NCBI RefSeq assembly: GCF_900314615.1
Contig: NZ_OMWA01000006.1
Location: forward strand, 1 to 64,000
DNA length: 64,000 bases
Source of the DNA: an uncultured Methanobrevibacter sp.
GTDB taxonomy: Archaea > Methanobacteriota > Methanobacteria > Methanobacteriales > Methanobacteriaceae
Direction: 5' to 3'
Numbering within the stretch: position 1 is the first letter of the stretch; every line of letters starts with the position of its first letter. Both the position numbers and the translations under genes were made by a program. Under the pieces are notes generated by a model. That model was not told where the DNA came from. It made no database searches and saw only the letters and a list, made by a program, of their open reading frames with translations. Of this stretch, positions 28,232 to 36,437 are shown piece after piece.

Positions 28232-29032
28232 TTAGTATTTTACACCAGAAGCATCTCTTCTGTATTTTCCGAACTCGGTAATCTGATATATTTTGTCATT
28301 TTCAAAAACAGGACCTTCTACACAGATTCTCCAACCTTCACCGTCAACGCAGCATTGACCACATACTCCCAGAGCACATTTCATGTATCTTTCAAGAGAA
28401 TATTGGGCAGGTATTGAAGCATCTTCAAGTATATCAAAGATACCTTTCATCATTATCTCAGGTCCGCAGACAAATGCATAATCATAAGTCTCATCTTCAA
28501 GCAAACTTATAGTACAATCAGTTGCGAATCCTTTAAATCCGAAACTTCCGTCATCAGTACAATGATGAACAGTAGCGCCTAAATTTTCCAGATAATCTGT
28601 AAACAATAATTCATCCTTTGTGACTGCAGCTGCAACAACATCCACTTCATTATTTTTTGACAACAGATCAGAAGATATTGAAGCAATAGGAGCCATACCA
28701 ACTCCACCACCAATAGCCAGGATTTTTTTACCTTCAAATGAATTATTAAAACCGTTACCATAACTGCCTCTCACACCTATTTCGTCACCTACTTTAAGGT
28801 CATGCAGTTGAGAGGTAAACTCACCAATATTTTTAACACTGATTGCCAGCTCGTTATCGTTAATTTGAGATATTGACATTGGCTTTTCATTTTTAAAGTT
28901 CCAGACCATGACAAATTCGCCGGGATTTGGACGTCCAAGCTTTTCCATATCCCAATCAAATTTAAAAGTTTTAATTGTAGGAGTCTCTTCAATAATCTCT
29001 TTAATTTCAACAATTTTCGGTTCATTAATCAT
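28232..29032 (-). CDS. pyrK: PyrK, dihydroorotate dehydrogenase electron-transfer subunit
   Basis: 266 residues of the ferredoxin-reductase type: FAD-binding domain with RGSYGNGF, NAD-binding domain with KILAIGGGVGMAPI, and a C-terminal cysteine-rich loop KCALGVCGQCC that binds a [2Fe-2S] cluster together with a later cysteine in GWRICVEGP. It passes electrons between NAD and the PyrD catalytic subunit in pyrimidine synthesis. Only 3 bp separate it from the upstream pyrD gene. Confidence 0.93.
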   Translation of the reverse strand: MINEPKIVEIKEIIEETPTIKTFKFDWDMEKLGRPNPGEFVMVWNFKNEKPMSISQINDNELAISVKNIGEFTSQLHDLKVGDEIGVRGSYGNGFNNSFEGKKILAIGGGVGMAPIASISSDLLSKNNEVDVVAAAVTKDELLFTDYLENLGATVHHCTDDGSFGFKGFATDCTISLLEDETYDYAFVCGPEIMMKGIFDILEDASIPAQYSLERYMKCALGVCGQCCVDGEGWRICVEGPVFENDKIYQITEFGKYRRDASGVKY

Positions 29033-29035
29033 ATT

Positions 29036-29947
29036 TTACAACTCCCTGTGTGCAAGTCCGACCATTTCATCGATTGAGGAATATCCTTTTTCGGACATGA
29101 ATTTTTCGAGACCTTCATTGATATCACTGAATACTGTGACTCCTTCGTCCATTATTGCAGTACCTATCTGAACTGCCCTTGCACCTGCAAAAATAAATTC
29201 AACAACATCTTCAAATGTATATATTCCACCAACACCGATTAATGGAACATCAACTGCTTCATAAACTGAATAAACATTGCTGATTGCAATCGGTTTTATA
29301 GCTTTTCCACTCATTCCACCGGATTTATGGAATAATACCGGCCTTGCAACATCAATATTGATTTTCATTCCAGGACCTAATGTATTGATTAAAGACAATG
29401 CATCTGCTCCCGCATCTTCACATGTCTTAGCAATTTCTGTTATATCAGTAACATTAGGAGTCAGTTTAGCTATAATTGGAACGTCAGCGGCATCTTTTGC
29501 AGCTGAAACAATAGTATGAGACAGATTGCAGTCCTGACCAATGGAAGCTCCGAAACCTTCCATCGCATGAGGACATGAAATATTCAGCTCTATCATATCA
29601 ACATATTCCTGAACTTCATCTACAAGTGTAGAGAATTCATCAGGTGTAGCACCATATATTGAAGCGATAACAACATTTTCATCCCTTTCAATCTTTTTCA
29701 GCTCTTCTTTGAAGTTTTCAACTCCTGGATTTGAAAGCCCTATTGCATTTAAAATTCCGCCTTCAACTGCAACGGTTGTTGGATTTGGATAACCCGGATG
29801 AGGATTGATTGAAAAAGATTTGCTAACAACTCCTCCTGCACCTGATTTTAAAATCCAATTCATGGAAGAAGCATTGCTTCCCATGATACCTGCAGCCAAC
29901 ATTAGAGGATTTCTAAATTCTACCCCACAAATTTTAGTTTTTAACAT
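29036..29947 (-). CDS. pyrD: PyrD, dihydroorotate dehydrogenase B catalytic subunit
   Basis: 303-residue TIM-barrel flavoenzyme. Landmarks are FRNPLMLAAGIMG at the start, SISPHPG-like NPHPGYPNPTT, LNISCPH with the catalytic-base cysteine of class 1B enzymes, IAKLTPNVTD, and the FMN phosphate segments GVGGIYTFEDV and ARAVQIGTA. It oxidises dihydroorotate to orotate, paired with PyrK downstream. Confidence 0.94.
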   Translation of the reverse strand: MLKTKICGVEFRNPLMLAAGIMGSNASSMNWILKSGAGGVVSKSFSINPHPGYPNPTTVAVEGGILNAIGLSNPGVENFKEELKKIERDENVVIASIYGATPDEFSTLVDEVQEYVDMIELNISCPHAMEGFGASIGQDCNLSHTIVSAAKDAADVPIIAKLTPNVTDITEIAKTCEDAGADALSLINTLGPGMKINIDVARPVLFHKSGGMSGKAIKPIAISNVYSVYEAVDVPLIGVGGIYTFEDVVEFIFAGARAVQIGTAIMDEGVTVFSDINEGLEKFMSEKGYSSIDEMVGLAHREL

Positions 29948-29971
29948 ATTATCAACTTTGTAATTAATTAT

Positions 29972-30511
29972 TTAATTAGTTTTTGTTAATTCATCAATAA
30001 TCTTTTGATATTTTTCATTCTGCAATTTCAAGCTAATAACATTAGTTTTATTAGACTTAACGATTTCTTCGTTAGATTTAATCAATTTTGAAATTTGTTC
30101 ATCCTGTTTTTCTATAATCATGTCTTTTTGCTCGAGCAAACCTTCATAGGTTTTTGATATTTTTCTTAATTGAATCTCAAGGTTTTCACTATTTTCCTTA
30201 ATTTGGGACTTATAATCATCAACGAGAGACCTTAAATATTTAACCTGGTCCTGCTTATCTTCTATGATTGAGTCCTTTTCTTTTAATTTTTCAGACAAAT
30301 CATCCAATTCCTTCATCTGAGCCTTATCATAATCTATTTTAGTGTCCAGTTTATCCTCCAGATTTTTCTTTTCGTACTTAAGCTTAGTGGAGTATAATTT
30401 TAGCTTATTGATTTGCTCTATCTTATCCTGAAGATCCATTGTAAGTTCATCAATTTCTGCATTTTTTAATTCAATTTCATTTTTTAAATCTCTAAAACTC
30501 TGTTTTGACAT
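29972..30511 (-). CDS. Coiled-coil protein of unknown function
   Basis: 179 residues, almost wholly heptad-rich, charged alpha helix (SKQSFRDLKNEIELKNAEIDEL and on), with no cysteine, no membrane segment and no recognisable catalytic motif. It is 24 bp upstream of pyrD on the same strand and divergent from nop5 across about 100 bp. The composition suggests a structural or scaffold protein. Coiled coils match many unrelated families, so no function is assigned. Confidence 0.65.
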   Translation of the reverse strand: MSKQSFRDLKNEIELKNAEIDELTMDLQDKIEQINKLKLYSTKLKYEKKNLEDKLDTKIDYDKAQMKELDDLSEKLKEKDSIIEDKQDQVKYLRSLVDDYKSQIKENSENLEIQLRKISKTYEGLLEQKDMIIEKQDEQISKLIKSNEEIVKSNKTNVISLKLQNEKYQKIIDELTKTN

Positions 30512-30614
30512 GATAACAATTCCAAAAAATAGAAAATTCTATATTTAATTTAAATTTTAAATAAATTAAATCTTTTCATAATCTTTATTAAAAATAAAAA
30601 AAATAGTTTATTTC

Positions 30615-31766
30615 ATGCAATGTTATATAACTTACTCAATTAAAGGATTTTTAGCTTTTAATAGTGATAATGAGTTAATTTGTGAAAAACCATTTCCTGA
30701 AAATGAAATAATAAATAGATTAGCCCAAATTGCAGAAAAACAAATCGTAGCTGAAGAACAGGAAATTATCGAAGAAGTATCAAAAGATTATGATGAGATA
30801 ATTATCGAATCAAATAAAAGATTATCAGATTATTCCAGTGAAAAAATCATTATTCAAACACCAAATCAAGGCGGAGAATATCTGAGAGAAAATTATGATA
30901 AATTCGGACTTGATAAAGAAGAAATTACTGACATTTATCAAAGACTAGCGATTTATAAAATTAAAAAGGAATCTGCAAGTGAAGACAAGCATCTAATTCA
31001 AGCTATAAATTCAATTGATGAAATAGACGAAACAATTTCCAAATTAATTGAAAGAATTAGAGAATGGTATGCACTTTATTTCCCAGAAATGGAAGTAATC
31101 AGAAATAATGAGACCTATATCAGATTAATTTCACAAAACAAATCCAAAGAAAAGATTATGGAAGCCAAACCAGATGCATTTCCCGACAATTCCCTTGACC
31201 TTGATGATGATATCAATCCTCAAGACCTGGAGATAATGAACAAATACGCAAATTCCATTTATGAACTTCAAAACACAAGAAAGGACATTGAAGAATATAT
31301 TGACAGCAAAATGGAATCAATTGCACCTAATTTAAAACTGATTGTCGGATCATCACTTGGAGCAAAACTGATTTCACACGCAGGCGGACTTAAACGCCTT
31401 GCAACATACCCTTCAAGTACAGTTCAGATAATGGGAGCTGAAAAAGCATTATTCAGACATCTGAAAAGTGGAGACAGGCCTCCAAAATACGGTCTGATCT
31501 ATCAGCATCCACAGGTGCGCGGTGCTAAATGGTGGAATCGTGGAAAGATTGCCAGAATTCTTGCAAGTAAAATTTCACTGGCCGTCAGACGGGACGTCTT
31601 TACCAAAACATTTGATGAAAATGCATTCGAAGATTTTATTGCAAAAGTAGAAGAAATTGAAAAAAACAATCCTTTCCCAACTAAAACTACTAAAAAGAGG
31701 AAAGAAGAAAAGGGCAAATCAAAAAATAAGAAAAGAAAATCTAAAAAAAGAAAGAAAAGGAGATAA
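30615..31766 (+). CDS. Nop5 (Nop56/58), archaeal C/D-box RNP scaffold
   Basis: 383 residues. An N-terminal domain binds fibrillarin, a coiled coil spans about 115-220, and the Nop domain includes the hallmark GSSLGAKLISHAGGLKRLA, STVQIMGAEKALFRHL and PKYGLIYQHPQV. A very basic tail (KKRKSKKRKKRR) ends the protein. Nop5 joins L7Ae and fibrillarin on C/D guide RNAs for 2'-O-methylation. No ribosome site is obvious before the ATG, and a TATA-like stretch about 25-30 bp upstream allows a leaderless mRNA. flpA follows after 3 bp. Confidence 0.95.
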   Translation: MQCYITYSIKGFLAFNSDNELICEKPFPENEIINRLAQIAEKQIVAEEQEIIEEVSKDYDEIIIESNKRLSDYSSEKIIIQTPNQGGEYLRENYDKFGLDKEEITDIYQRLAIYKIKKESASEDKHLIQAINSIDEIDETISKLIERIREWYALYFPEMEVIRNNETYIRLISQNKSKEKIMEAKPDAFPDNSLDLDDDINPQDLEIMNKYANSIYELQNTRKDIEEYIDSKMESIAPNLKLIVGSSLGAKLISHAGGLKRLATYPSSTVQIMGAEKALFRHLKSGDRPPKYGLIYQHPQVRGAKWWNRGKIARILASKISLAVRRDVFTKTFDENAFEDFIAKVEEIEKNNPFPTKTTKKRKEEKGKSKNKKRKSKKRKKRR

Positions 31767-31769
31767 AGC

Positions 31770-32411
31770 ATGAATGTTTATTTTAAAGATGGAAATATTG
31801 CCACAAAGAATTTAACTCCTGGAATTTCAGTTTATGGAGAAGAATTGATTATGGAGGATGTTGAATACAGGATATGGAATCCTAGACGTTCAAAATTAGC
31901 AGCCGCTCTTTTAAACGGGTTAGAAAATTTAGAGCTTCAGGACACTTCAAAAGTATTATACTTAGGTGCATCAACCGGAACCACCGTTTCACACATTTCT
32001 GATATTACAATCAATGGAAGAGTATATGCAGTAGAATTTTCACCAACAACAGCTAAAAAATTAGTTCGTCTTTCACATCAAAGACTTAACATTGCTCCGA
32101 TTTTAGGTGATGCAACCAAACCAAAAGGATATTTGAATTTGGTTGAAAAATCAGATTTGGTATACTGCGATGTCGCCCAGCCAACACAAAGTGAACTATT
32201 TATGAAAAACATGAATTTATTCTCAAAAGATGATGGACTTGGTCTTTTAATGATAAAAGCCAGAAGTATTGATGTAGTACAAAAGCCTAAAAAGATATTC
32301 AAGGAACAAGAAAAGAAATTGAAAGAGAAAGGTTTTAAAATTATCGAAAAAGTAAAACTGGAACCTTACGAAAAAGACCATATTGCATTGTTAGTAGAAA
32401 AAAATTTTTAA
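31770..32411 (+). CDS. flpA: Fibrillarin-like rRNA/tRNA 2'-O-methyltransferase
   Basis: 213 residues, complete, with the family start VYFKDGNIATKNLTPG, YGE..., the EYRIWNPRRSKLAAAL segment, AdoMet loop YLGASTGTTVSHIS, VYAVEFSPTT and CDVAQPTQ. It is the catalytic subunit of the C/D-box RNP whose scaffold is Nop5 just upstream. AAGGAGATAAAGC before the ATG lies in the last codons of nop5, so translation is coupled. Confidence 0.96.
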   Translation: MNVYFKDGNIATKNLTPGISVYGEELIMEDVEYRIWNPRRSKLAAALLNGLENLELQDTSKVLYLGASTGTTVSHISDITINGRVYAVEFSPTTAKKLVRLSHQRLNIAPILGDATKPKGYLNLVEKSDLVYCDVAQPTQSELFMKNMNLFSKDDGLGLLMIKARSIDVVQKPKKIFKEQEKKLKEKGFKIIEKVKLEPYEKDHIALLVEKNF

Positions 32412-32490
32412 AAAAAAACAAGGAATATTGATTGAAATTTAAGCTAAAAAATAGCTGTGAGAAATATAAAAAATTACTACAAAAAACACG

Positions 32491-32717
32491 AAAAAGTATT
32501 ACTTAGATACCTTTTTATACTATGAAATAAAATATAAAATATGCTAATGCAAATAAAATAAAAGTTCATTGAAACGTCCTTTAGGTTGATTCACTCTATT
32601 AATCACTCCATTTAACTCAAGCCTAAAGGCATGAACTTATTTTATTGAATAAACTATTTTTAAGAGAAACATTTTCAAAGATTATTTTACATATTTTATT
32701 TTAAAAAGTATTACTTA
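32491..32717. repeat. 15 bp direct repeat flanking the 32.6 kb hairpin
   Basis: AAAAAGTATTACTTA occurs at 32491-32505 and again at 32703-32717. Each copy contains the 11 bp palindrome AAGTATTACTT. A near-identical palindrome, AAGTAATACTT, lies in the mcr/mmp10 spacer at 2619-2629. Confidence 0.6.
32541..32655 (+). ncRNA. Candidate structured small RNA or transposon-end-like hairpin
   Basis: AATAAAATAA-AAGTTCAT (32552-32569) pairs with ATGAACTTATTTTATT (32631-32646). Inside, CCTTTAGG (32578-32585) with TTGA pairs with TCAA-G-CCTAAAGG (32617-32629). The loop of about 27 nt and the 8 nt asymmetric bulge TGAAACGT complete the fold. A TATA-like TTTTTATACTATG around 32511-32523 sits about 25-30 bp before the left arm, and T-rich sequence follows the right arm. 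This fits a short RNA gene with paired ends. A relic of an IS200/IS605-like end or a palindromic element is the alternative. No C/D box was found. Confidence 0.4.
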
Positions 32718-33063
32718 TTTATGCTCATTTTTTGATAAAAAAATAGATTTTTTACTAAAAAATTATTTCTTCAAATCCTACAAATTGAAAACAATATTGC
32801 ACATAACATAAAATCATAATTTAAAAAATAGATTTATAACTAAAGATACATGAAAATTAGAACACATACCAAGTAATTTAGTTTAACCTAAAAAAATTAA
32901 TACATTGAATTTTAGAAGAGAAATGAAACATCAGTTTAATTGATTATACACCCTACTAAATTATAACCTGCATCAAAATCTATAAAAATAAATACTCATT
33001 ACATTAATATAAACAATACTTATTGAAAAAATTAGATATTGTAATAAGTAGATATGGATAAAG

Positions 33064-33708
33064 TTATATTTTTTTAGAAATTACGTCACAAATTGTTTTT
33101 GCAATTTCTTTTTTGGATGCCAGAGGCACAGATAACACATCATCATCAACAATCAGGACCTCATTGTTGTCTGACCCGAAATGACACTCATTTTTAGATA
33201 TATCATTTGCAATTACAAGATCAGTACCCGCATCGACAATCTGTTTTCTTGCACACCCGATAATGTCTTCACGGGAGATGTTGAACTCTGCCTTAAATCC
33301 CACTAAAAAAATATCAGGATTATATTTTTTAATTTGGCGAATAGTTTTTGTAGTTGGTTTAAGATTCAAAAATAAAGAACTGCTGGAATCAATTTTTTTA
33401 TCAGATTTTTGCCTGAATTCAAAATCTGACACAGCAGCTGTTGAAATAAAAATATCATAGTCCGGTACCAGATTCAAAATTACATCATTCATTTCGCTGC
33501 TTGTCTCAACACGAATGACATCAAAAACAGAAGGAATTTCAACACTGACATTAGCTACAACCAGTTTTAAATCTGCACCTCTGATATATGCTTCTTTAGC
33601 AAGTTCCAAACCCATCTTTCCGGAAGATTTATTGGTAATGCCTCTTACAGAATCAATAGGTTCATAAGTTCCACCCAAACTTATTAAAACTTTTTTTCCT
33701 TTAATAAT
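33064..33708 (-). CDS. coaB: CoaB, phosphopantothenate-cysteine ligase domain (3' part of a split coaBC)
   Basis: The reading frame encodes IIKGKKVLISLGGTYEPIDSVRG and continues to 33064, covering the CoaB ligase domain (NKSSGKMGLELAKEAY, TAAVSDF, LVGFKAEF, VIANDIS). The only ordinary start codon is TTG 33678 in front of GGTYEPID, which would drop the first Rossmann strand, KKVLISL. In related archaea, CoaB is fused to CoaC. Here it is one base out of frame (+1) with the upstream coaC, whose stop TGA lies at 33710-33712. CoaB joins cysteine to 4'-phosphopantothenate. A frameshift by mutation or sequencing error, or real recoding, are possible. Confidence 0.8.
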   Translation of the reverse strand: MIKGKKVLISLGGTYEPIDSVRGITNKSSGKMGLELAKEAYIRGADLKLVVANVSVEIPSVFDVIRVETSSEMNDVILNLVPDYDIFISTAAVSDFEFRQKSDKKIDSSSSLFLNLKPTTKTIRQIKKYNPDIFLVGFKAEFNISREDIIGCARKQIVDAGTDLVIANDISKNECHFGSDNNEVLIVDDDVLSVPLASKKEIAKTICDVISKKI

Positions 33709-33709
33709 A

Positions 33710-34219
33710 TCAGTCCTTATGCAAGTTGATTGTTCTTAAAGATTCCAAAACAATATCTTCTTTTGAAGGGAATTTTGCTTTACCTTCATCCATTCTAGGC
33801 TTGATAAAAGTAGCGGAACCCTCCTCTTTGATTTTTTCTATATTTCCTTTAATGGCCTTATACATTGAGTCATGCATTGAAGGCACAAAAATTATTGGAG
33901 TATCATGACCATAAGCAGTGATTAAAAGAGTGGAAATCGGATTATCAGCCATTTTATATGCGAATTTAGAAATAGTATTCGCAGTAGCAGGGGCAACTAA
34001 AATCAGATCTTCCTGAGAATATTTGACATGTTCTATTTTGCCTGTCAGTTCAGTTACCACTTCATTGCCTGTTGCAAATTCCATTGCATTTGGAGTTATG
34101 ATATCACAAGCTGCCTCGCTCATAAAACATTTTACCTCCAAATCATTTCTTCTAAGTTCACGAGCTAATTTAATTGATTCGGTAGCTGCAATACTACCTG
34201 TAACACATAAAACAATCAT
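33710..34219 (-). CDS. coaC: CoaC, phosphopantothenoylcysteine decarboxylase domain (5' part of a split coaBC)
   Basis: 169-residue flavoprotein domain: MIVLCVTGSIAATESIKLARELRR, SEAACDIITPNAMEFATG, APATANTISKFAYKMADNPISTLL and PSMHDSMY are the HFCD flavoprotein landmarks. It decarboxylates 4'-phosphopantothenoylcysteine in coenzyme A synthesis. It ends LRTINLHKD then TGA, the point where fused CoaBC proteins continue into KGKKVLIS of the ligase. See coaB. The ATG follows a weak AAGGTGTTTAT. Confidence 0.88.
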   Translation of the reverse strand: MIVLCVTGSIAATESIKLARELRRNDLEVKCFMSEAACDIITPNAMEFATGNEVVTELTGKIEHVKYSQEDLILVAPATANTISKFAYKMADNPISTLLITAYGHDTPIIFVPSMHDSMYKAIKGNIEKIKEEGSATFIKPRMDEGKAKFPSKEDIVLESLRTINLHKD

Positions 34220-34241
34220 ATAAACACCTTAAAAAAAAGAA

Positions 34242-34787
34242 TTAGGTAATTTGAATATTTGATAATATATAATCAAAAACATACAAATTATCTTCGAATT
34301 TATCCAATGGAGCACTGTACATAATCACATAAGCCTGACCGCCTTTTTCAAACCAGACTGCCTTATGTTCCTTTTGAGCGCCGTTCTGAGTGGAAGTGTA
34401 AATATATTCAAAGGCTTCCATGCCGTCTATAGCTACATTACCTGATGAAACCAATTGGAACGAACTGTCTTTTTGCATTGATTTATAGGTATCATTTACA
34501 AATGTACCGAAATCGCCATCAATAGATTTCTTCTCAACAATTACACTGACCTGACCAATACCGAATGCATCAATTGAGTCCATTTTGGAAATAGCTAAAA
34601 CTGAATAATTAGACAATGCCTGTGAGCTACCCCAATCAGAAGGATATTGGATTGTAATACCTCCTTTAGATAAAGTCATTATACTTATATCAGTTTTATT
34701 GTCTGCACTAGCTACAGCAGATACAGAAACCAATAATAATGAAAGCATTAAAATTACAATAGTTATTTTAAAAAGATTACCTCTCAT
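34242..34787 (-). CDS. Secreted PsbP/DcrB-like protein
   Basis: 181 residues. A signal peptide MRGNLFKITIVILMLSLLLVSVSAVASA (cut near 28) is followed by a soluble domain with YPSDWGSSQAL near 50 and a central KKSIDGDFGTFVNDTYKSM, reminiscent of the PsbP/Mog1/DcrB fold that often begins with G-I-T-I-x-YPxxW. Archaeal members are of unknown function. AAGGTGATATT precedes the ATG. It follows a Ser-rich anchored protein gene after 16 bp on the same strand, so the two cell-surface proteins may work together. Confidence 0.65.
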   Translation of the reverse strand: MRGNLFKITIVILMLSLLLVSVSAVASADNKTDISIMTLSKGGITIQYPSDWGSSQALSNYSVLAISKMDSIDAFGIGQVSVIVEKKSIDGDFGTFVNDTYKSMQKDSSFQLVSSGNVAIDGMEAFEYIYTSTQNGAQKEHKAVWFEKGGQAYVIMYSAPLDKFEDNLYVFDYILSNIQIT

Positions 34788-34803
34788 AATATCACCTTAT
34801 GGA

Positions 34804-35520
34804 TTAATTATTAGATCCTCCACCATTTCCAGATTGACTGCTTGAGCCCGAATCAGACGAACTTTGAGAACTTTGAGAACTCTGAGAACTTTGAGACTGA
34901 CTACTCTGTTGAGAACTCTGATAAGAACTGTCATAGGTAGTCTCGACATTACTATCATCAGAAGTTGTCTCTAAATTATTATTGCTATTATATGAATTAT
35001 AGCTGTTATTATAAGTTTTAGTAGTTGTAGTGTTATTTAATTTAACATCATTTTTGAATTCAGGGAATGCAGTATCATCAACAACAGCTACATTTTCAGA
35101 GTCAGATATTGATCCGAAATCCAGATTGAAAATTCCGTATGCAGTACCGGCAGTAAAACCAATAACCAGTATCAATAACAATAATAATTTAAAGGTTCCA
35201 CTATCCATAGCGGGCTTTTTCTTTTTATTATATTTTTCATCGGATTTTTTAGGATTTATAATATACTTCTGAACCAAGTCCTGTTCTTGTTTTTTCTTAT
35301 TTTTGGTAGGTTTTCTTCTTCTTTTCTTTTGAGTATCTTTAGAGGATTTTCCTTGCATGGACCTAATTCTTCTTGTAGCTGCTTTAGCATCAATAGAATT
35401 TAGCTTGTCTTCATACTTGGATCTGAAATAACTGTATTTTTCAGCAGATATTTTTCCAGAATTATAATCGTCTTCTAAACTACTCATGATTTTTAGAAGT
35501 TTTTCTCTATCTTCTGACAT
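34804..35520 (-). CDS. Single-pass membrane protein with Ser/Gln-rich extracellular tail
   Basis: The ATG at 35520 (MSEDREKLLKIM) is chosen for its strong GGGAGGGTAGGC upstream, giving 238 residues. A charged helical cytoplasmic part is about 1-60, a strongly basic linker is about 60-105, one membrane helix is about 111-131 (LLLLLILVIGFTAGTAYGI), and a low-complexity tail rich in N, T, S and Q (QSSQSSQSSQSS repeats) ends in GNGGGSNN. Topology is N-in/C-out. No family is recognised. The tail could be glycosylated or pseudomurein-spanning. Confidence 0.75.
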   Translation of the reverse strand: MSEDREKLLKIMSSLEDDYNSGKISAEKYSYFRSKYEDKLNSIDAKAATRRIRSMQGKSSKDTQKKRRRKPTKNKKKQEQDLVQKYIINPKKSDEKYNKKKKPAMDSGTFKLLLLLILVIGFTAGTAYGIFNLDFGSISDSENVAVVDDTAFPEFKNDVKLNNTTTTKTYNNSYNSYNSNNNLETTSDDSNVETTYDSSYQSSQQSSQSQSSQSSQSSQSSSDSGSSSQSGNGGGSNN

Positions 35521-35578
35521 GCCTACCCTCCCTGAATTGTACATGATTAATTTTATATAAACATTAATTTAAAGTTTC

Positions 35579-36382
35579 CTAAAATTCAGGATAAGAACCA
35601 AGAATTTTTAAATAATAAGTATTTTCTTCTATTTCGTTAATTATACCTTGAATTCTTTCATCTTTTACATGACCTTCAAAGTCAACGAAGAAAATATATT
35701 TTCCCAAACCCTGTTTGGACGGCCGGGATTCAATTTTTGTTAAGTTAACATTATTTTTTTCAAATATTCCCAATATATGATATAACTGACCCGGCTTATC
35801 CTCATAAATTGAAAATATTATGGATGTCTTGTCATTGCCGGTTATTTCAGAGTCTTTTTTTGAAAGGACAACAAATCTTGTCATATTATTATCCGTATCC
35901 TGAATATTAGCCTCAAGAATTTCCAAACCATACAGTTCAACTATTTTGGAATTTCCAATTGCCGCTTTTGTTTTATCTCCTTTAATATCCTTTGCAGCTC
36001 TTGCAGTACTGATTGCATAATGAGGCTGGATTTTATTTTTACTTATAAATTCCCTGCATTGTGCTATTGCCTGGGCATGAGAATAAACATCTTCAATATC
36101 TTCTATTTTACAACCTGGATTAACTATCAGATTTTGATTAATTGGGATAATAATTTCCTTATAAATTTTTAAATCAAAGTTATGGGCTAGTGAATCTAGT
36201 GTAATACCAACGGGTCCTTCAATTGAGTTTTCAATAGGAACAACACCATACACACATTCATCATTCTGAACGCTTTCCAAAACAGCGGGAATTGAACAAT
36301 ACGGTATTAATTCATCACCCACCATACTGGCAGCTTCGTGAGTAAATGTTCCTTTAGGACCTAAAAATGATGTTAATGTAAT
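35579..36382 (-). CDS. pheA: PheA, prephenate dehydratase (non-standard start)
   Basis: The prephenate dehydratase domain (SMVGDELIPYCSIPAVLESV, VPIENSIEGPVGITLDSL, TRFVVLS) is followed by an ACT regulatory domain that binds phenylalanine (KTSIIFSIYEDKPGQLYHILGIF with ESRPS). The first ATG in frame (36325) would omit ITLTSFLGPKGTFTHEAAS, the conserved substrate-binding start of the family. This stretch is open only back to a stop at 36395-36397, and no ATG, GTG or TTG lies between. An ATT at 36382 with AAGGGGG upstream is the most likely initiation site. A mutated or misread start codon is the alternative. Confidence 0.83.
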   Translation of the reverse strand: MTLTSFLGPKGTFTHEAASMVGDELIPYCSIPAVLESVQNDECVYGVVPIENSIEGPVGITLDSLAHNFDLKIYKEIIIPINQNLIVNPGCKIEDIEDVYSHAQAIAQCREFISKNKIQPHYAISTARAAKDIKGDKTKAAIGNSKIVELYGLEILEANIQDTDNNMTRFVVLSKKDSEITGNDKTSIIFSIYEDKPGQLYHILGIFEKNNVNLTKIESRPSKQGLGKYIFFVDFEGHVKDERIQGIINEIEENTYYLKILGSYPEF

Positions 36383-36413
36383 TTTTAAACCCCCTTAAAA
36401 ATAAAAAAAAGTA

Positions 36414-36432
36414 GTATAGTTAAAAACTATAC
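36414..36432 (-). terminator. Terminator after the CBS gene pair
   Basis: GTATAGTT (36414-36421) and AACTATAC (36425-36432) form an 8 bp stem with a 3 nt loop. On the minus strand it is followed by ACTACTTTTTTTTATTTTT. It lies between the CBS gene stop at 36438 and the pheA start about 30 bp further, so the pheA promoter must overlap it or lie in the CBS gene. Confidence 0.6.
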
Positions 36433-36437
36433 GAAAT

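Larger units (their letters stand above)
32412..33063. other. 652 bp gene-poor intergenic region with an imperfect hairpin
   Basis: No open reading frame of note lies here. It holds two copies of the 15-mer AAAAAGTATTACTTA (32491-32505 and 32703-32717) on either side of a long hairpin (32552-32646), a TATA-like CTTTTTATACTATG just before the hairpin, and otherwise very A/T-rich sequence. From 32720 to 33063 I see nothing convincing beyond A/T runs and weak inverted repeats. It separates flpA (plus) from the convergent coaB. Confidence 0.6.

Noticed and set aside
30100..30500. SMC or myosin-type relation of the coiled-coil gene
   Set aside because: Only generic heptad similarity; no ATPase or hinge domain.
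32552..32646. Hammerhead-type ribozyme at the 32.6 kb hairpin (GAAAC is present)
   Set aside because: The CTGATGA core strand is missing and the stem order does not fit.
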